Assembly (NCBI GenBank): GCA_035392025.1
Contig: DAOPMC010000014.1
Span: 1 to 30,200, forward strand
DNA from: DAOPMC01 sp035392025
GTDB lineage: Bacteria; Bacillota_I; Bacilli_A; RF39; UBA660
Reading direction: 5' to 3'
DNA length: 30,200 nucleotides
Of this stretch, positions 1 through 7,081 are shown in pieces (positions within the stretch are counted from its first letter, which is position 1; every line of letters begins with the position of its first letter). Under the pieces are notes generated by a model. The model was not told the origin of the DNA. It ran no database searches and worked only from the letters and a program-made list of their open reading frames with translations. A program made the translations under genes and the position numbers.

Positions 1-52
1 TTTATTTTTTAAAGAAATCATCAATTTCTCTTGACTTCTGATAGTTAGTCAC

Positions 53-1402
53 CTACTTGCCTAAACAAAAGTTTTTAAATAGTTTGTCTAATAACTCTTC
101 TGTATAACTTTCACCAATAATTTCACCTAAACTATTCCAAATACTTTTTATATCTATTTCAATCATATCAATTGGCATTTCATTTTTGATACCTTCTTCT
201 ACTTCATTTAATAGTTTTAGGCATTCTTCTAATTTTGCTACTTGATCTATATTTGATAAATAATTAAAGTCTTTAGATGATAAATTATCAAAATCAAACA
301 AATCTTTAATCTTGTTTAATAATTTATCAATTCCTTCTTTACTTAGTGTATTTGTATGTACTATTACACCATTTAATTTATTTTCATCTATTCTCTTTTC
401 AAGATCATTTTTATTTAAAACGAATAGTTTTCTTTTATCTTTAATATCATTTAAAATATCTTCATCTTCTTTAGTTAGTGCTTCATTGCTATTTAGAACC
501 ATTAATACTAAATCAGCATCGTCTATTTTTTGCAAAGACTTTTTAACACCCATTTTTTCTATCTCATTTTCTGTTTTTCTAATTCCTGCTGTATCTATAA
601 AGTTTAGAAGCATTCCATCTAATGTAATAGTTCCTTCTACTATATCTCTTGTTGTTCCTGCAATATCAGTTACAATTGCTTTATCTTCATCAAGAATACG
701 ATTAAGAAGAGAACTTTTACCAACATTAGGACGTCCTACTATGGCTATATTTATGCCCTCTTTAATTAAACGAGAATCTTTAGAATTTTTAAGTATATTG
801 CTTAACTTACCATTAATATCTGCCATCAATACTTTTACTTTTTGGTTGTTAATCTCTTCTATGTCTGTATATTCTGGATAATCAATATTTACCTCAATTG
901 ATGCTATTAAATCTAAAAGATTATCTCTTAATATCCTAATTGCTTTTGTTGTTTGTCCTTGTAAATTATTAATTGCTAGTTTTCTTGCTTCTTCACTTTT
1001 TACTGATACTAAATCCATAACTGCTTCAGCTTCTATTAAGTCAATTCTGCCATTTAGAAATGCTCTTTTAGTAAATTCTCCTGGTTCTGCTAAACGACAC
1101 CCATTTGATAGAAGAAGTGATAATATTTTTTTAGTTGTTGCTACTCCTCCATGACAAGATATTTCAACAACATCTTCTCTGGTAAATGTTTTAGGTGATG
1201 TCATGACTGATACTAATACTTCATCTATTTTTTCTTTTTTATCACGAATAAAACCATAACTAATTGTATGGCTTTCTTTTTTTAATAGATTTTGAGTAAA
1301 TATTTTATCAACATTTTTTATGGAATCTGGCCCGCTTACTCTTATAACCGATATAGCCCCTACTCCAAGAGATGTTGATATTGCTGCTATTGTATCATTC
1401 AT
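53..1402 (-). CDS. mnmE: tRNA modification GTPase MnmE
   Basis: MnmE works with MnmG to build the 5-carboxymethylaminomethyl group on the wobble uridine of certain tRNAs, using GTP and a folate C1 unit. The 449-residue product has the usual family length. It shows an N-terminal folate-binding domain, a Ras-like G domain with GRPNVGKS near residue 223, TTRD, DTAG near 268 and NKND near 332, and ends in CLGK, matching the family C-terminal C-[IVL]-G-K whose Cys is needed for catalysis. The ATG at 1402 is preceded by GAGGTGG and by a TTGAAA-17-TATAAT promoter. It lies downstream of the rpmH-jag operon on the same strand, as in Bacillus. mnmG, rsmG, noc, parA and parB would be expected beyond the left edge. 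Confidence 0.97.
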   Translation of the reverse strand: MNDTIAAISTSLGVGAISVIRVSGPDSIKNVDKIFTQNLLKKESHTISYGFIRDKKEKIDEVLVSVMTSPKTFTREDVVEISCHGGVATTKKILSLLLSNGCRLAEPGEFTKRAFLNGRIDLIEAEAVMDLVSVKSEEARKLAINNLQGQTTKAIRILRDNLLDLIASIEVNIDYPEYTDIEEINNQKVKVLMADINGKLSNILKNSKDSRLIKEGINIAIVGRPNVGKSSLLNRILDEDKAIVTDIAGTTRDIVEGTITLDGMLLNFIDTAGIRKTENEIEKMGVKKSLQKIDDADLVLMVLNSNEALTKEDEDILNDIKDKRKLFVLNKNDLEKRIDENKLNGVIVHTNTLSKEGIDKLLNKIKDLFDFDNLSSKDFNYLSNIDQVAKLEECLKLLNEVEEGIKNEMPIDMIEIDIKSIWNSLGEIIGESYTEELLDKLFKNFCLGK

Positions 1403-1425
1403 GCTTCCACCTCTAAATCGTTCCT

Positions 1426-1454
1426 ATTATAATATAAATTATGAGTTTTTTCAA
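1426..1454 (-). promoter_or_regulatory. Sigma-A promoter of mnmE
   Basis: On the minus strand TTGAAA (1449-1454) and TATAAT (1426-1431) are separated by exactly 17 bp, about 24 bp upstream of the mnmE start. It lies just beyond the jag terminator, so mnmE has its own start of transcription. Confidence 0.75.
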
Positions 1455-1485
1455 TACAAAAGAAAAAGAGGACTATTCCCCTTTT
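1455..1485 (-). terminator. Rho-independent terminator of the rpmH-jag operon
   Basis: Minus-strand stem AAAAGGGGA / TCCTCTTTT (arms 1477-1485 and 1464-1472, one G-U pair, 4-nt loop) is followed by a T-rich tail TTTTCTTTTG. It overlaps the jag stop codon. Confidence 0.7.
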
Positions 1486-2084
1486 GGTTTGATAACTACG
1501 TATCTGTTTGGTTCTTCACCTTCAGATATTGTTTCAATATCTTTTGAATCTGATAAAATACTATGAATTATTCTTCTTTCATAAGAATTCATTGGCTCAA
1601 GGGATACTGCTACTTTACTTCTTGCAACATCTCTTGCAGTATATTTAGCAAGACGTTCTATTCTAGCTTGATTCTTTTGTTTATAATCACTTACATCTAC
1701 TGTAAAATTATAACTGGTATTTATTTCCTTATATAACATAGATCTTATTAAAGTTTGAATTGCATTAATAGTTCTACCATTTTTGCCAATTAGGATAGCA
1801 TTATTGTCTGATCTAACTGTAAATATTGTATTATCTTCTCTTACTTTTGTTTCAAGTTGAGGAGTTAAACCCATATTTTCTATTATTTCACTTATCTTTG
1901 TTTTAATAAAATCATTAATATCTTGTTTTAGATAGACAATATATTCTTCTTTTTTTCTAATAAGTGTCTTCTTTTGTTCTACTTGTACTAGTACTAAATC
2001 TTGTTCTTCTTTACCTAATTCTTCTTTGATTTTTTCTAATACTTCTTCTTTATTTTTCCCATTATAATTATGCTTTTCTATCAT
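1473..2084 (-). CDS. jag: RNA-binding protein Jag/KhpB (SpoIIIJ-associated)
   Basis: Jag (KhpB, EloR) is a cytoplasmic RNA-binding protein linked in Bacilli and streptococci to cell elongation, division and, in Bacillus, sporulation. The 203 residues show the Jag N-terminal domain (1-50, KNKEEVLEKIKEELG), a KH domain with the nucleic-acid loop IGKNGRTINAIQ near residues 103-114, and a C-terminal R3H domain with RIERLAKYTARDVARS followed by MNSYERRIIHSIL. The start overlaps the end of yidC by 17 nt, so the pair is probably translationally coupled. A terminator covers its stop codon. The order rpmH-rnpA-yidC-jag is the classic one. Confidence 0.95.
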   Translation of the reverse strand: MIEKHNYNGKNKEEVLEKIKEELGKEEQDLVLVQVEQKKTLIRKKEEYIVYLKQDINDFIKTKISEIIENMGLTPQLETKVREDNTIFTVRSDNNAILIGKNGRTINAIQTLIRSMLYKEINTSYNFTVDVSDYKQKNQARIERLAKYTARDVARSKVAVSLEPMNSYERRIIHSILSDSKDIETISEGEEPNRYVVIKPKGE

Positions 2085-3006
2085 CTTTCTTCTTACCTCT
2101 TTTCACTAAAATATTTTGTAATATTGTGAAACAACTTGATATTATCCAATAAATTGCCACTGCTGCTGGTAATTTAAACGACATAAATATTATAAACACT
2201 GTCATAAAAATTGTCATCATTTTTGTTTGTTTTTGATTACCCATTGCTGCTGTATCTTTAGTTGTATTATTAAATGAGAAGAATGTTGCCGCTGCAATTA
2301 AGACATTTAATACTATATAAACATAATTTCCGCCTGTTATTCCTACCCATGGCGTTGTCCCCATTTGAAATATTCCTAAAAAGTTTTCTTCAAATATTGC
2401 AGGTACTCTATTTATTGCCTCTAAAAATGCAAAGAATATTGGTAATTGCAAAAATGCAAATAAACATCCTGAAACAGGATTTATATTATATTTTTTATAT
2501 ACTGCCATCATTTCTTGAGATTTTTGCATTTGTTCTTCTTGAGATGTTTTATCTTTATATTTTTCTTCTAATCTTGCTAATTCTGGTTGAGCATCTTTCA
2601 TTTTTTCTGACTGTGACGCTGTCTTTCTTGTGATAGGATATAGTGCTACTCTTATTAAAATAGTCATTATAATAAGTGATAAACCATAACTTTTAACAAA
2701 ATTACCAATTTTTACAATTACATATGCTAAAGGACGTACAAAAATATTAGTCCAGATTCCCTCATACTCGCCCCAAACTTCCATATCTTCACATTCCGGC
2801 AATTTAGAAAGATCTACTTCATTTTCTTCATATTTGGCAAGCACTTCTTTATCTGTTGGTCGACACATAACATTTTCTGTAATTGATTGACCCGTTTTTT
2901 CGTTAACTATAATTTTATTATCCTTATCCTTTAATGCCTGTGTACAACCGCAAAGAATAAAAGTTACCAAAATTATAATTAAAAATTTTAGTTTGTTCTT
3001 TTTCAT
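2068..3006 (-). CDS. yidC: Membrane protein insertase YidC/SpoIIIJ (lipoprotein)
   Basis: YidC/Oxa1 insertases place membrane proteins into the lipid bilayer, alone or with Sec. The 312-residue protein begins with a lipoprotein signal: KK, a hydrophobic stretch, then lipobox LCGC, giving lipid-anchored Cys near residue 21. An extracytoplasmic segment follows (about 22-90), then the Oxa1 core from SYGLSLIIMTILIRVALYPIT, whose Arg corresponds to the conserved charged residue in the hydrophilic groove, and a cytoplasmic helical hairpin around KMKDAQPELARLEEKYKD. The C-terminus is short and basic (KRGKKKDDRKA). It overlaps rnpA by 4 nt (ATGA) with AAAGGAG upstream of its ATG. In Bacillus one paralogue, SpoIIIJ, is needed for sporulation. 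Whether this is the only copy here cannot be seen. Confidence 0.96.
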   Translation of the reverse strand: MKKNKLKFLIIILVTFILCGCTQALKDKDNKIIVNEKTGQSITENVMCRPTDKEVLAKYEENEVDLSKLPECEDMEVWGEYEGIWTNIFVRPLAYVIVKIGNFVKSYGLSLIIMTILIRVALYPITRKTASQSEKMKDAQPELARLEEKYKDKTSQEEQMQKSQEMMAVYKKYNINPVSGCLFAFLQLPIFFAFLEAINRVPAIFEENFLGIFQMGTTPWVGITGGNYVYIVLNVLIAAATFFSFNNTTKDTAAMGNQKQTKMMTIFMTVFIIFMSFKLPAAVAIYWIISSCFTILQNILVKRGKKKDDRKA

Positions 3007-3338
3007 AGATTCTCCTTTATTTTATTCATTAATTCTATAAGGGACTTTTCTTTTTCTAAATAATTTACAGACTCTATCCCCTGTCTAACTATTATAATAT
3101 AATTTATGTTTTTTTCATATATAAATTTGTTATTATCAATAATATTTTTTATTTGTCTTTTAATTTTATTTCTCGTTACAGCCTTACCTATTTTTTTAGG
3201 AACCGCTATACCAAATTTTGGAATATTATCAGTATTATTTTCAATATTAATTATATATAAGTTGTTAGATTTAGAATGCTTTTTGTGAATTATCCTCGTA
3301 AAATCAGTACTTTTTCTAACTATATTAATTTTTTTCAT
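3003..3338 (-). CDS. rnpA: Ribonuclease P protein component
   Basis: RnpA is the basic protein cofactor that helps the RNase P ribozyme bind and process the 5' leader of pre-tRNAs. The 111-residue product has the family pattern: N-terminal substrate-groove residues STDFTRIIHKKHS, then the signature helix TRNKIKRQIKNII (the RNR-type motif). The ATG at 3338 is preferred over a TTG one codon upstream because GGAGTGAT sits 3 nt before it. It is separated from rpmH by a hairpin with a T-run and overlaps yidC by 4 nt. Confidence 0.95.
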   Translation of the reverse strand: MKKINIVRKSTDFTRIIHKKHSKSNNLYIINIENNTDNIPKFGIAVPKKIGKAVTRNKIKRQIKNIIDNNKFIYEKNINYIIIVRQGIESVNYLEKEKSLIELMNKIKENL

Positions 3339-3356
3339 CAAATCACTCCATATATC

Positions 3357-3380
3357 AAAAATCCACTGATTTCAGTGGAT
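3357..3380 (-). terminator. Hairpin with T-run between rpmH and rnpA (attenuator-like)
   Basis: ATCCACTGA and TCAGTGGAT form a perfect 9-bp inverted repeat with an almost absent loop. On the minus strand it is followed by a TTTTTG tract. It lies in mid-operon, so partial termination giving more L34 mRNA than RNase P protein mRNA is a reasonable inference. Confidence 0.6.
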
Positions 3381-3381
3381 G

Positions 3382-3504
3382 TTATTTTGATAAAATTTTT
3401 CTTCCTTTTCTTCTTCTGCGACCTAAAACTCCAGACTTAATCCTTGAAAAAAATCCATGTTTTTTAGCTCTTTTTATTTTATTAGGTTGATATGTTCTTT
3501 TCAT
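3382..3504 (-). CDS. rpmH: 50S ribosomal protein L34 (short form)
   Basis: L34 is a small basic protein of the large ribosomal subunit. The ORF begins [18 protein letters not shown] and ends [12 protein letters not shown], which identifies it without doubt. It has only 40 residues rather than the usual 44. The gap falls in the middle, where the common form has a segment such as STKNGRKVLA and this one reads RIKSGVLG. A strong SD (GGAGGTG) lies 4 nt before the ATG, and a TTGACA-18-TATAAT promoter lies just upstream. It is the first gene of the leftward operon, next to the origin. Confidence 0.95.
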   Translation of the reverse strand: MKRTYQPNKIKRAKKHGFFSRIKSGVLGRRRRKGRKILSK

Positions 3505-3533
3505 TTTTGCACCTCCAAACAATTTCGCTTATA

Positions 3534-3563
3534 ATTATACTTTCAAAAGCAGGTAAATGTCAA
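3534..3563 (-). promoter_or_regulatory. Sigma-A promoter of the rpmH-rnpA-yidC-jag operon
   Basis: Minus-strand consensus TTGACA (3558-3563) and TATAAT (3534-3539), 18 bp apart, about 30 bp before the rpmH start. This is among the best promoter matches in the window, as expected for a ribosomal protein gene. Confidence 0.8.
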
Positions 3564-3605
3564 TAAAAACAAGTAATTTAAATTTTATCAACAAAATAAA
3601 CAACG

Positions 3606-3736
3606 TGTTTATAACTTTTTAAACATGTTTATAAACTTTATTATTGAAATTTGTTTATAACTTGATTATTATATTAGATATTAATGAAAAACATGTCAAT
3701 AAGTTGTTGATAACCTTGTTGATAAACTGTTGATAA
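3606..3736 (+). other. oriC part 1: non-canonical DnaA-box cluster upstream of dnaA
   Basis: The 308-bp rpmH-dnaA gap holds two box groups. TGTTTATAA occurs at 3606-3614, 3626-3634 and 3652-3660. TGTTGATAA occurs at 3705-3713, 3717-3725 and 3728-3736. Read on the other strand these are TTATAAACA and TTATCAACA, each close to the consensus TTATCCACA, and no exact TTATCCACA is present. All six point the same way, and the last three start 12 and 11 bp apart, about one helical turn. The rest of the gap holds the rpmH and dnaA promoters. Confidence 0.75.
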
Positions 3737-3747
3737 AAAATAAGGTA

Positions 3748-3776
3748 TTGAGTTTAAATTTTTATTATATTAAAAT
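3748..3776 (+). promoter_or_regulatory. Probable dnaA promoter
   Basis: TTGAGT (3748-3753) and TAAAAT (3771-3776) are 17 bp apart, immediately downstream of the DnaA-box cluster and about 36 bp before the dnaA start. The position would allow autoregulation by DnaA bound to the adjacent boxes. Confidence 0.5.
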
Positions 3777-3812
3777 GAAATTAGAAAATCTTAAAAATCA
3801 AGTGGGGGATTA

Positions 3813-5186
3813 ATGGATATGAATGATGCATGGACTAAAACTTTATCTAACATTGAAAAAGAAATATCATCTCTTTCATTTTCTACTTGGTTTAAAAATT
3901 TAGAATTTATTGATATTAAAGACAATAAATTACGATTGCTGGTACCTCATACATTATACAAAAATCATTTAGAAACTAATTATAAAAGCCTTATTATTGA
4001 TAAATATAATAGTTTTTCTGATATTTTTATTGAAGACGTTAATTTCATATTATCAGATAATTTAGATACAGTTGAATTTAAAAAAGAAGAAGATGTTGAA
4101 TTATTAGATAATGAAAAAGAATATTATGTAGATTCTAATTTAAATAAAAATTATACTTTTGATACTTTTGTAGTAGGGAAAGCGAATACTTTTGCACAGG
4201 CTGCTGCTCTTGCTGTTGCTGAAAATCCTGGATATACCTATAATCCTTTATTTATATATGCAAATAGTGGCCTTGGTAAGACTCATTTGATGCATGCAAT
4301 TGGAAATTATATTAAAGATGTTAAGAAAATGAAGGTATTATATGTTACTTGTGATCAGTTTTTAACTGATTTTACGGGGCTCGTTAGAAAAAATGAATTT
4401 GATAACAAAATGGATTATACAGCATATTTTAAAAATAAATATCGTAATATTGATGTTTTGATTGTTGATGATATACAATTTCTATCAACAGCGCAGAAGT
4501 CTCAGGAAGAATTCTTCCATATATTTAATTATTTATATAATAATAATAAGCAAATTATTATTTCATCTGACAGATCATCAAATGATTTAAAAATGATTGA
4601 AAATAGACTTACTACTAGATTTTATTGGGGACTTGAAGTTAATATATCGCCACCAGAATTTGAATTAAAAGTAGAAATTATTAAGAAAAAAATTAAAGGT
4701 GAAAGAATTAATAAAGAAATAAATGATGAAGTTATTAATTATATAGCATCAACTTCTGGTAATGATGTAAGACAATTAGAAGGGCATTTAAATAGAGTTA
4801 TTGCTTATGTTGCAATTATGGGATTTAAAGATATTACTCTAGATGTTGCAAAAGAAGCTCTAAAAGATAAAGTAGGGGGAAAAAGTTCTTTTGCCAATGA
4901 TCAAAAAGATATTAGAGGAATTCAAAAAGTAGTAGCTGATTATTATAAAATATCATTTGAAGATATTAAATCTAAAAAAAGAAGTAATAATATTGCTATT
5001 CCAAGACAAGTAGCAATGTATTTATGTCGAGAATTAACTGATGAATCTTTTCCTAGAATAGGAATTGAATTTGGAGGAAAAAATCATTCAACTGTTATTC
5101 ATGCTTGTAGAAAAATAGAAGCAGAGATGAAAAATGATAAAATTTTAAAAGAAGCTATTGATGAAATTGCAAAACAATTTAATTAA
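3813..5186 (+). CDS. dnaA: Chromosomal replication initiator DnaA
   Basis: DnaA binds the origin, forms an ATP-dependent filament and melts the DNA so that helicase can load. The 457 residues cover all four domains: N-terminal domain I with FSTWFKNLEF, a short linker, the AAA+ domain from about 107 with Walker A GLGKTHLMHA near 153 and Walker B VLIVDDIQFL near 215, and the C-terminal DNA-binding domain with RSNNIAIPRQVAMYLCREL and GGKNHSTVIHACRKIE (G421 onward). The recognition motif reads K-N-H-S-T where E. coli has R-D-H-T-T, a change in base-contacting positions. GGGGGA lies 3 nt before the ATG at 3813. A second in-frame ATG at 3819 is better spaced and could be the true start. Confidence 0.98.
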   Translation: MDMNDAWTKTLSNIEKEISSLSFSTWFKNLEFIDIKDNKLRLLVPHTLYKNHLETNYKSLIIDKYNSFSDIFIEDVNFILSDNLDTVEFKKEEDVELLDNEKEYYVDSNLNKNYTFDTFVVGKANTFAQAAALAVAENPGYTYNPLFIYANSGLGKTHLMHAIGNYIKDVKKMKVLYVTCDQFLTDFTGLVRKNEFDNKMDYTAYFKNKYRNIDVLIVDDIQFLSTAQKSQEEFFHIFNYLYNNNKQIIISSDRSSNDLKMIENRLTTRFYWGLEVNISPPEFELKVEIIKKKIKGERINKEINDEVINYIASTSGNDVRQLEGHLNRVIAYVAIMGFKDITLDVAKEALKDKVGGKSSFANDQKDIRGIQKVVADYYKISFEDIKSKKRSNNIAIPRQVAMYLCRELTDESFPRIGIEFGGKNHSTVIHACRKIEAEMKNDKILKEAIDEIAKQFN

Positions 5187-5196
5187 ATGTGCATTA

Positions 5197-5304
5197 TGTT
5201 GATAAATTGTTAATAAAAAAACTTAAAAAAATGGTATAATATAAGTATAAAATTAAGTTATTAACAATTTCAACTGTAATAATAAAAATAAATATATAAA
5301 AGAA
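5197..5304 (+). other. oriC part 2: DnaA boxes and likely unwinding element between dnaA and dnaN
   Basis: TGTTGATAA at 5197-5205, TGTTAATAA at 5208-5216 and, in opposite orientation, TTATTAACA at 5258-5266. Ten bases after the last box comes a run of TAA triplets (5277-5285, again 5289-5291) and an A/T-only stretch to about 5301. This resembles the Bacillus layout of DnaA boxes, a short spacer, DnaA-trio triplets and an AT-rich unwinding region between dnaA and dnaN. Box and triplet sequences are seen directly. The role is inferred from position. Confidence 0.6.
5232..5240 (+). promoter_or_regulatory. Extended -10 promoter of dnaN
   Basis: TGGTATAAT (TG-N-TATAAT) lies 77 bp before dnaN with no good -35 hexamer. 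It sits between two DnaA boxes, so DnaA binding and dnaN transcription probably interfere. Confidence 0.55.
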
Positions 5305-5316
5305 AGAAGGATCCAT

Positions 5317-6441
5317 ATGAAATTTAAAATTAAAAAAAGTATTCTATTAAACAAATTAAGTGATGTTGCTAAAGCAATCTCATCTAAAAACATTATTCCA
5401 ATTCTTTCAGGAATAAAATTTGAACTTACGAAAGAAAAATTAATATTAACAGCATCTGATAATGATATAACTATAGAAACATTTATTCCTGTTGATAAAG
5501 AAAATTTGATCATTGAAACAACAGGTTCTATTATAATAAAAGGAAGATATATATTAGATATAGTAAGAAAATTATCAAATGAGTTTATTAATATAGAAGT
5601 TATTGATGGATATAAAGTATTAATTTACACAGAAAATAGTGAATTTAATTTAAATGGAATTAATAGTAAAGAATATCCAATAATTAATTTGGAATTAACA
5701 AATGATCCAGTAATTATTGATAAAAGTGCATTTAAAAAGATTATTAATCAAACAGTTTTTGCAACATCTTTAGATGAATCAAGAATAATATTAACAGGAG
5801 TTAATTTTAGAATTAACAAAGATATTTTAGAATGTACTGCAACCGATTCTTATAGATTATCTTATAAAAAAATAATATTAGATAATAAGAATAAAGAAAT
5901 TGATGTAATAGTACCTAATAGAAATCTTTTAGAACTTATGAAACTTGTAAATGATGAAGATTCAGCTATGGAAATACATATATTTAATAATAAAATTATA
6001 TTTAAATTTGATGAAATTATATTTCAATCAAGGATAATTAATGAATCTGGAGGAGCTTATCCAGACACAAGTAAAATTATTGCAGAAGAACCAAAATTTG
6101 AAATTGTTATTAATAAATTAGATTTTTTTGGAATGATAGATAGGGCAAGTATATTAAATAATGATAAAGATAACAATATAGTAACTTTAGAAATTAATAA
6201 CAAAGAAATGAAAATTACATCAATGTCTCTAGAAATAGGTAAGGTAGAAGAAAAATATAATATTGATTGTAAAAATAAAATAAAGATTTCTTTTAACAGT
6301 AAATATATGATGGATGCAATTAAAGCATTAGAGACAGAGAATATTAGAATATTTTTCATAGAAGAAATAAGACCAATTATAATGAAAGAAGAAGATAATG
6401 ATAATCTTCTAGAATTAATTCAATCCATAAGAACTTATTAA
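5317..6441 (+). CDS. dnaN: DNA polymerase III beta subunit (sliding clamp)
   Basis: DnaN forms the ring-shaped dimer that tethers the replicative polymerase to DNA and recruits repair proteins. The 374-residue length and three repeated clamp domains fit the family: domain 1 begins MKFKIKKSILLNKLSDVAKAISSK, domain 2 contains FATSLDESRIILTGVNFRI and CTATDSYRLSYKK, and domain 3 contains SKYMMDAIKALE. The last residues, LLELIQSIRTY, replace the more usual LILPVR(T/Y) ending that lines the partner-binding pocket, a moderate divergence. The SD is GAAGGA, 5 nt before the ATG. It follows dnaA with the oriC unwinding region between them. Confidence 0.97.
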   Translation: MKFKIKKSILLNKLSDVAKAISSKNIIPILSGIKFELTKEKLILTASDNDITIETFIPVDKENLIIETTGSIIIKGRYILDIVRKLSNEFINIEVIDGYKVLIYTENSEFNLNGINSKEYPIINLELTNDPVIIDKSAFKKIINQTVFATSLDESRIILTGVNFRINKDILECTATDSYRLSYKKIILDNKNKEIDVIVPNRNLLELMKLVNDEDSAMEIHIFNNKIIFKFDEIIFQSRIINESGGAYPDTSKIIAEEPKFEIVINKLDFFGMIDRASILNNDKDNNIVTLEINNKEMKITSMSLEIGKVEEKYNIDCKNKIKISFNSKYMMDAIKALETENIRIFFIEEIRPIIMKEEDNDNLLELIQSIRTY

Positions 6442-6488
6442 AAATTTTTAATTCTACAAAATTCGATAAAATTAGACAAAAGAATATG

Positions 6489-6507
6489 TTATATTTTGAA
6501 ATATAAT
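6489..6507 (+). promoter_or_regulatory. Palindrome and -10 element upstream of comK-like gene
   Basis: TTATATTT-tg-AAATATAA (6489-6506) is a perfect inverted repeat overlapping a TATAAT at 6502-6507, with no recognisable -35 at the proper distance. This could be an operator or activator-dependent promoter. No exact AAAA-N5-TTTT K-box was found in the 107-bp gap. Confidence 0.35.
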
Positions 6508-6548
6508 GTATTTTTTTATTGAAATATGTTATGGAAAGGGGGATTATT

Positions 6549-6992
6549 ATGAATAATTATGAAATAAATGAAGAGACTCTTATAATTATGCCAATATCTG
6601 ATAAAAAATCTAAAGTAATAGAAAAAAGTGATGAACATATTATTGATTTAACACCAAATAAGATAATGGAAAATAGTTGTTCATATTTTGGTAGTTCTTT
6701 AATGGGAAGGCAAAATGGGTCAAAATATATATTAGGTTCAAATTACAAAATACCAATTGTAGTAGAAGAAAGTAAAGATATTATATTTTTTCCAACTACT
6801 TCACCATCTCTTGATAATTGTCATTGGATAGCAGTTAATAATATTAAAGATATTATTAAAAAAGAAAGAAAAACTATAATTGTTTTTGATAACGATCAAG
6901 AAATTGTTATTGATATTCCATATTTATCCATTCAAAATCAAATACTTAGAGCTACTAGATTAAATGCTATACTAAAAAAGAGAAAATATTAA
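6549..6992 (+). CDS. comK: ComK-family transcription factor (competence regulator-like)
   Basis: B. subtilis ComK is the master activator of DNA-uptake genes and binds AT-rich K-boxes. This 147-residue protein matches it along most of its length: YEINEETLIIMPI at the N-terminus, SCSYFGSSLMGRQNG (ComK has SCRFFGSSYAGRKAG), KIPIVVE, IIFFPTTSPSLDNCHWIAVNNIKDI (ComK has FLFPTLSSTRPQCGWISHVHVKEF), and IQNQILRATRLNAILKKR. It lacks the roughly 40-residue C-terminal tail of B. subtilis ComK. The ATG at 6549 is chosen because AAAGGGGG precedes it, whereas the upstream TTG at 6519 has no SD. It lies between dnaN and recF, where Bacilli usually carry the S4-domain gene yaaA. I recognise the family firmly; its role in competence here is inferred. 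Confidence 0.85.
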   Translation: MNNYEINEETLIIMPISDKKSKVIEKSDEHIIDLTPNKIMENSCSYFGSSLMGRQNGSKYILGSNYKIPIVVEESKDIIFFPTTSPSLDNCHWIAVNNIKDIIKKERKTIIVFDNDQEIVIDIPYLSIQNQILRATRLNAILKKRKY

Positions 6993-7018
6993 AAAAAGAG
7001 AGAAATATCTCTTTTTTT
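6991..7018 (+). terminator. Terminator of the comK-like gene
   Basis: Stem of 11 bp, AAAAAAAGAGA / TCTCTTTTTTT with a 6-nt loop, begins at the stop codon and ends in seven T. It separates the comK-like gene from recF. Confidence 0.75.
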
Positions 7019-7029
7019 GTGCAAATTTG

Positions 7030-7038
7030 TGGTATAAT
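7030..7038 (+). promoter_or_regulatory. Extended -10 promoter of recF-gyrB-gyrA
   Basis: TGGTATAAT, TG-N-TATAAT type, lies 44 bp before the recF start region and just after the comK-like terminator. It probably drives recF, gyrB and gyrA together. Confidence 0.55.
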
Positions 7039-7081
7039 TAAATTGTGGTATAGTGGTATTTATTTTTTAAAAGGTGATAAA

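Noticed and set aside
1..52. GTG-initiated 16-codon reading frame after mnmE on the minus strand
   Set aside because: Too short, overlapped with the window edge and not recognisable. The mnmE C-terminal CLGK is complete, so it is not an mnmE extension.
312..881. Plus-strand ORF of 189 codons opposite mnmE
   Set aside because: Low-complexity Ser/Leu/Ile-rich shadow of mnmE; no SD and no recognisable motif.
6442..6548. K-box (AAAA-N5-TTTT) autoregulation of the comK-like gene
   Set aside because: No exact K-box was found; near matches are expected in such AT-rich sequence.
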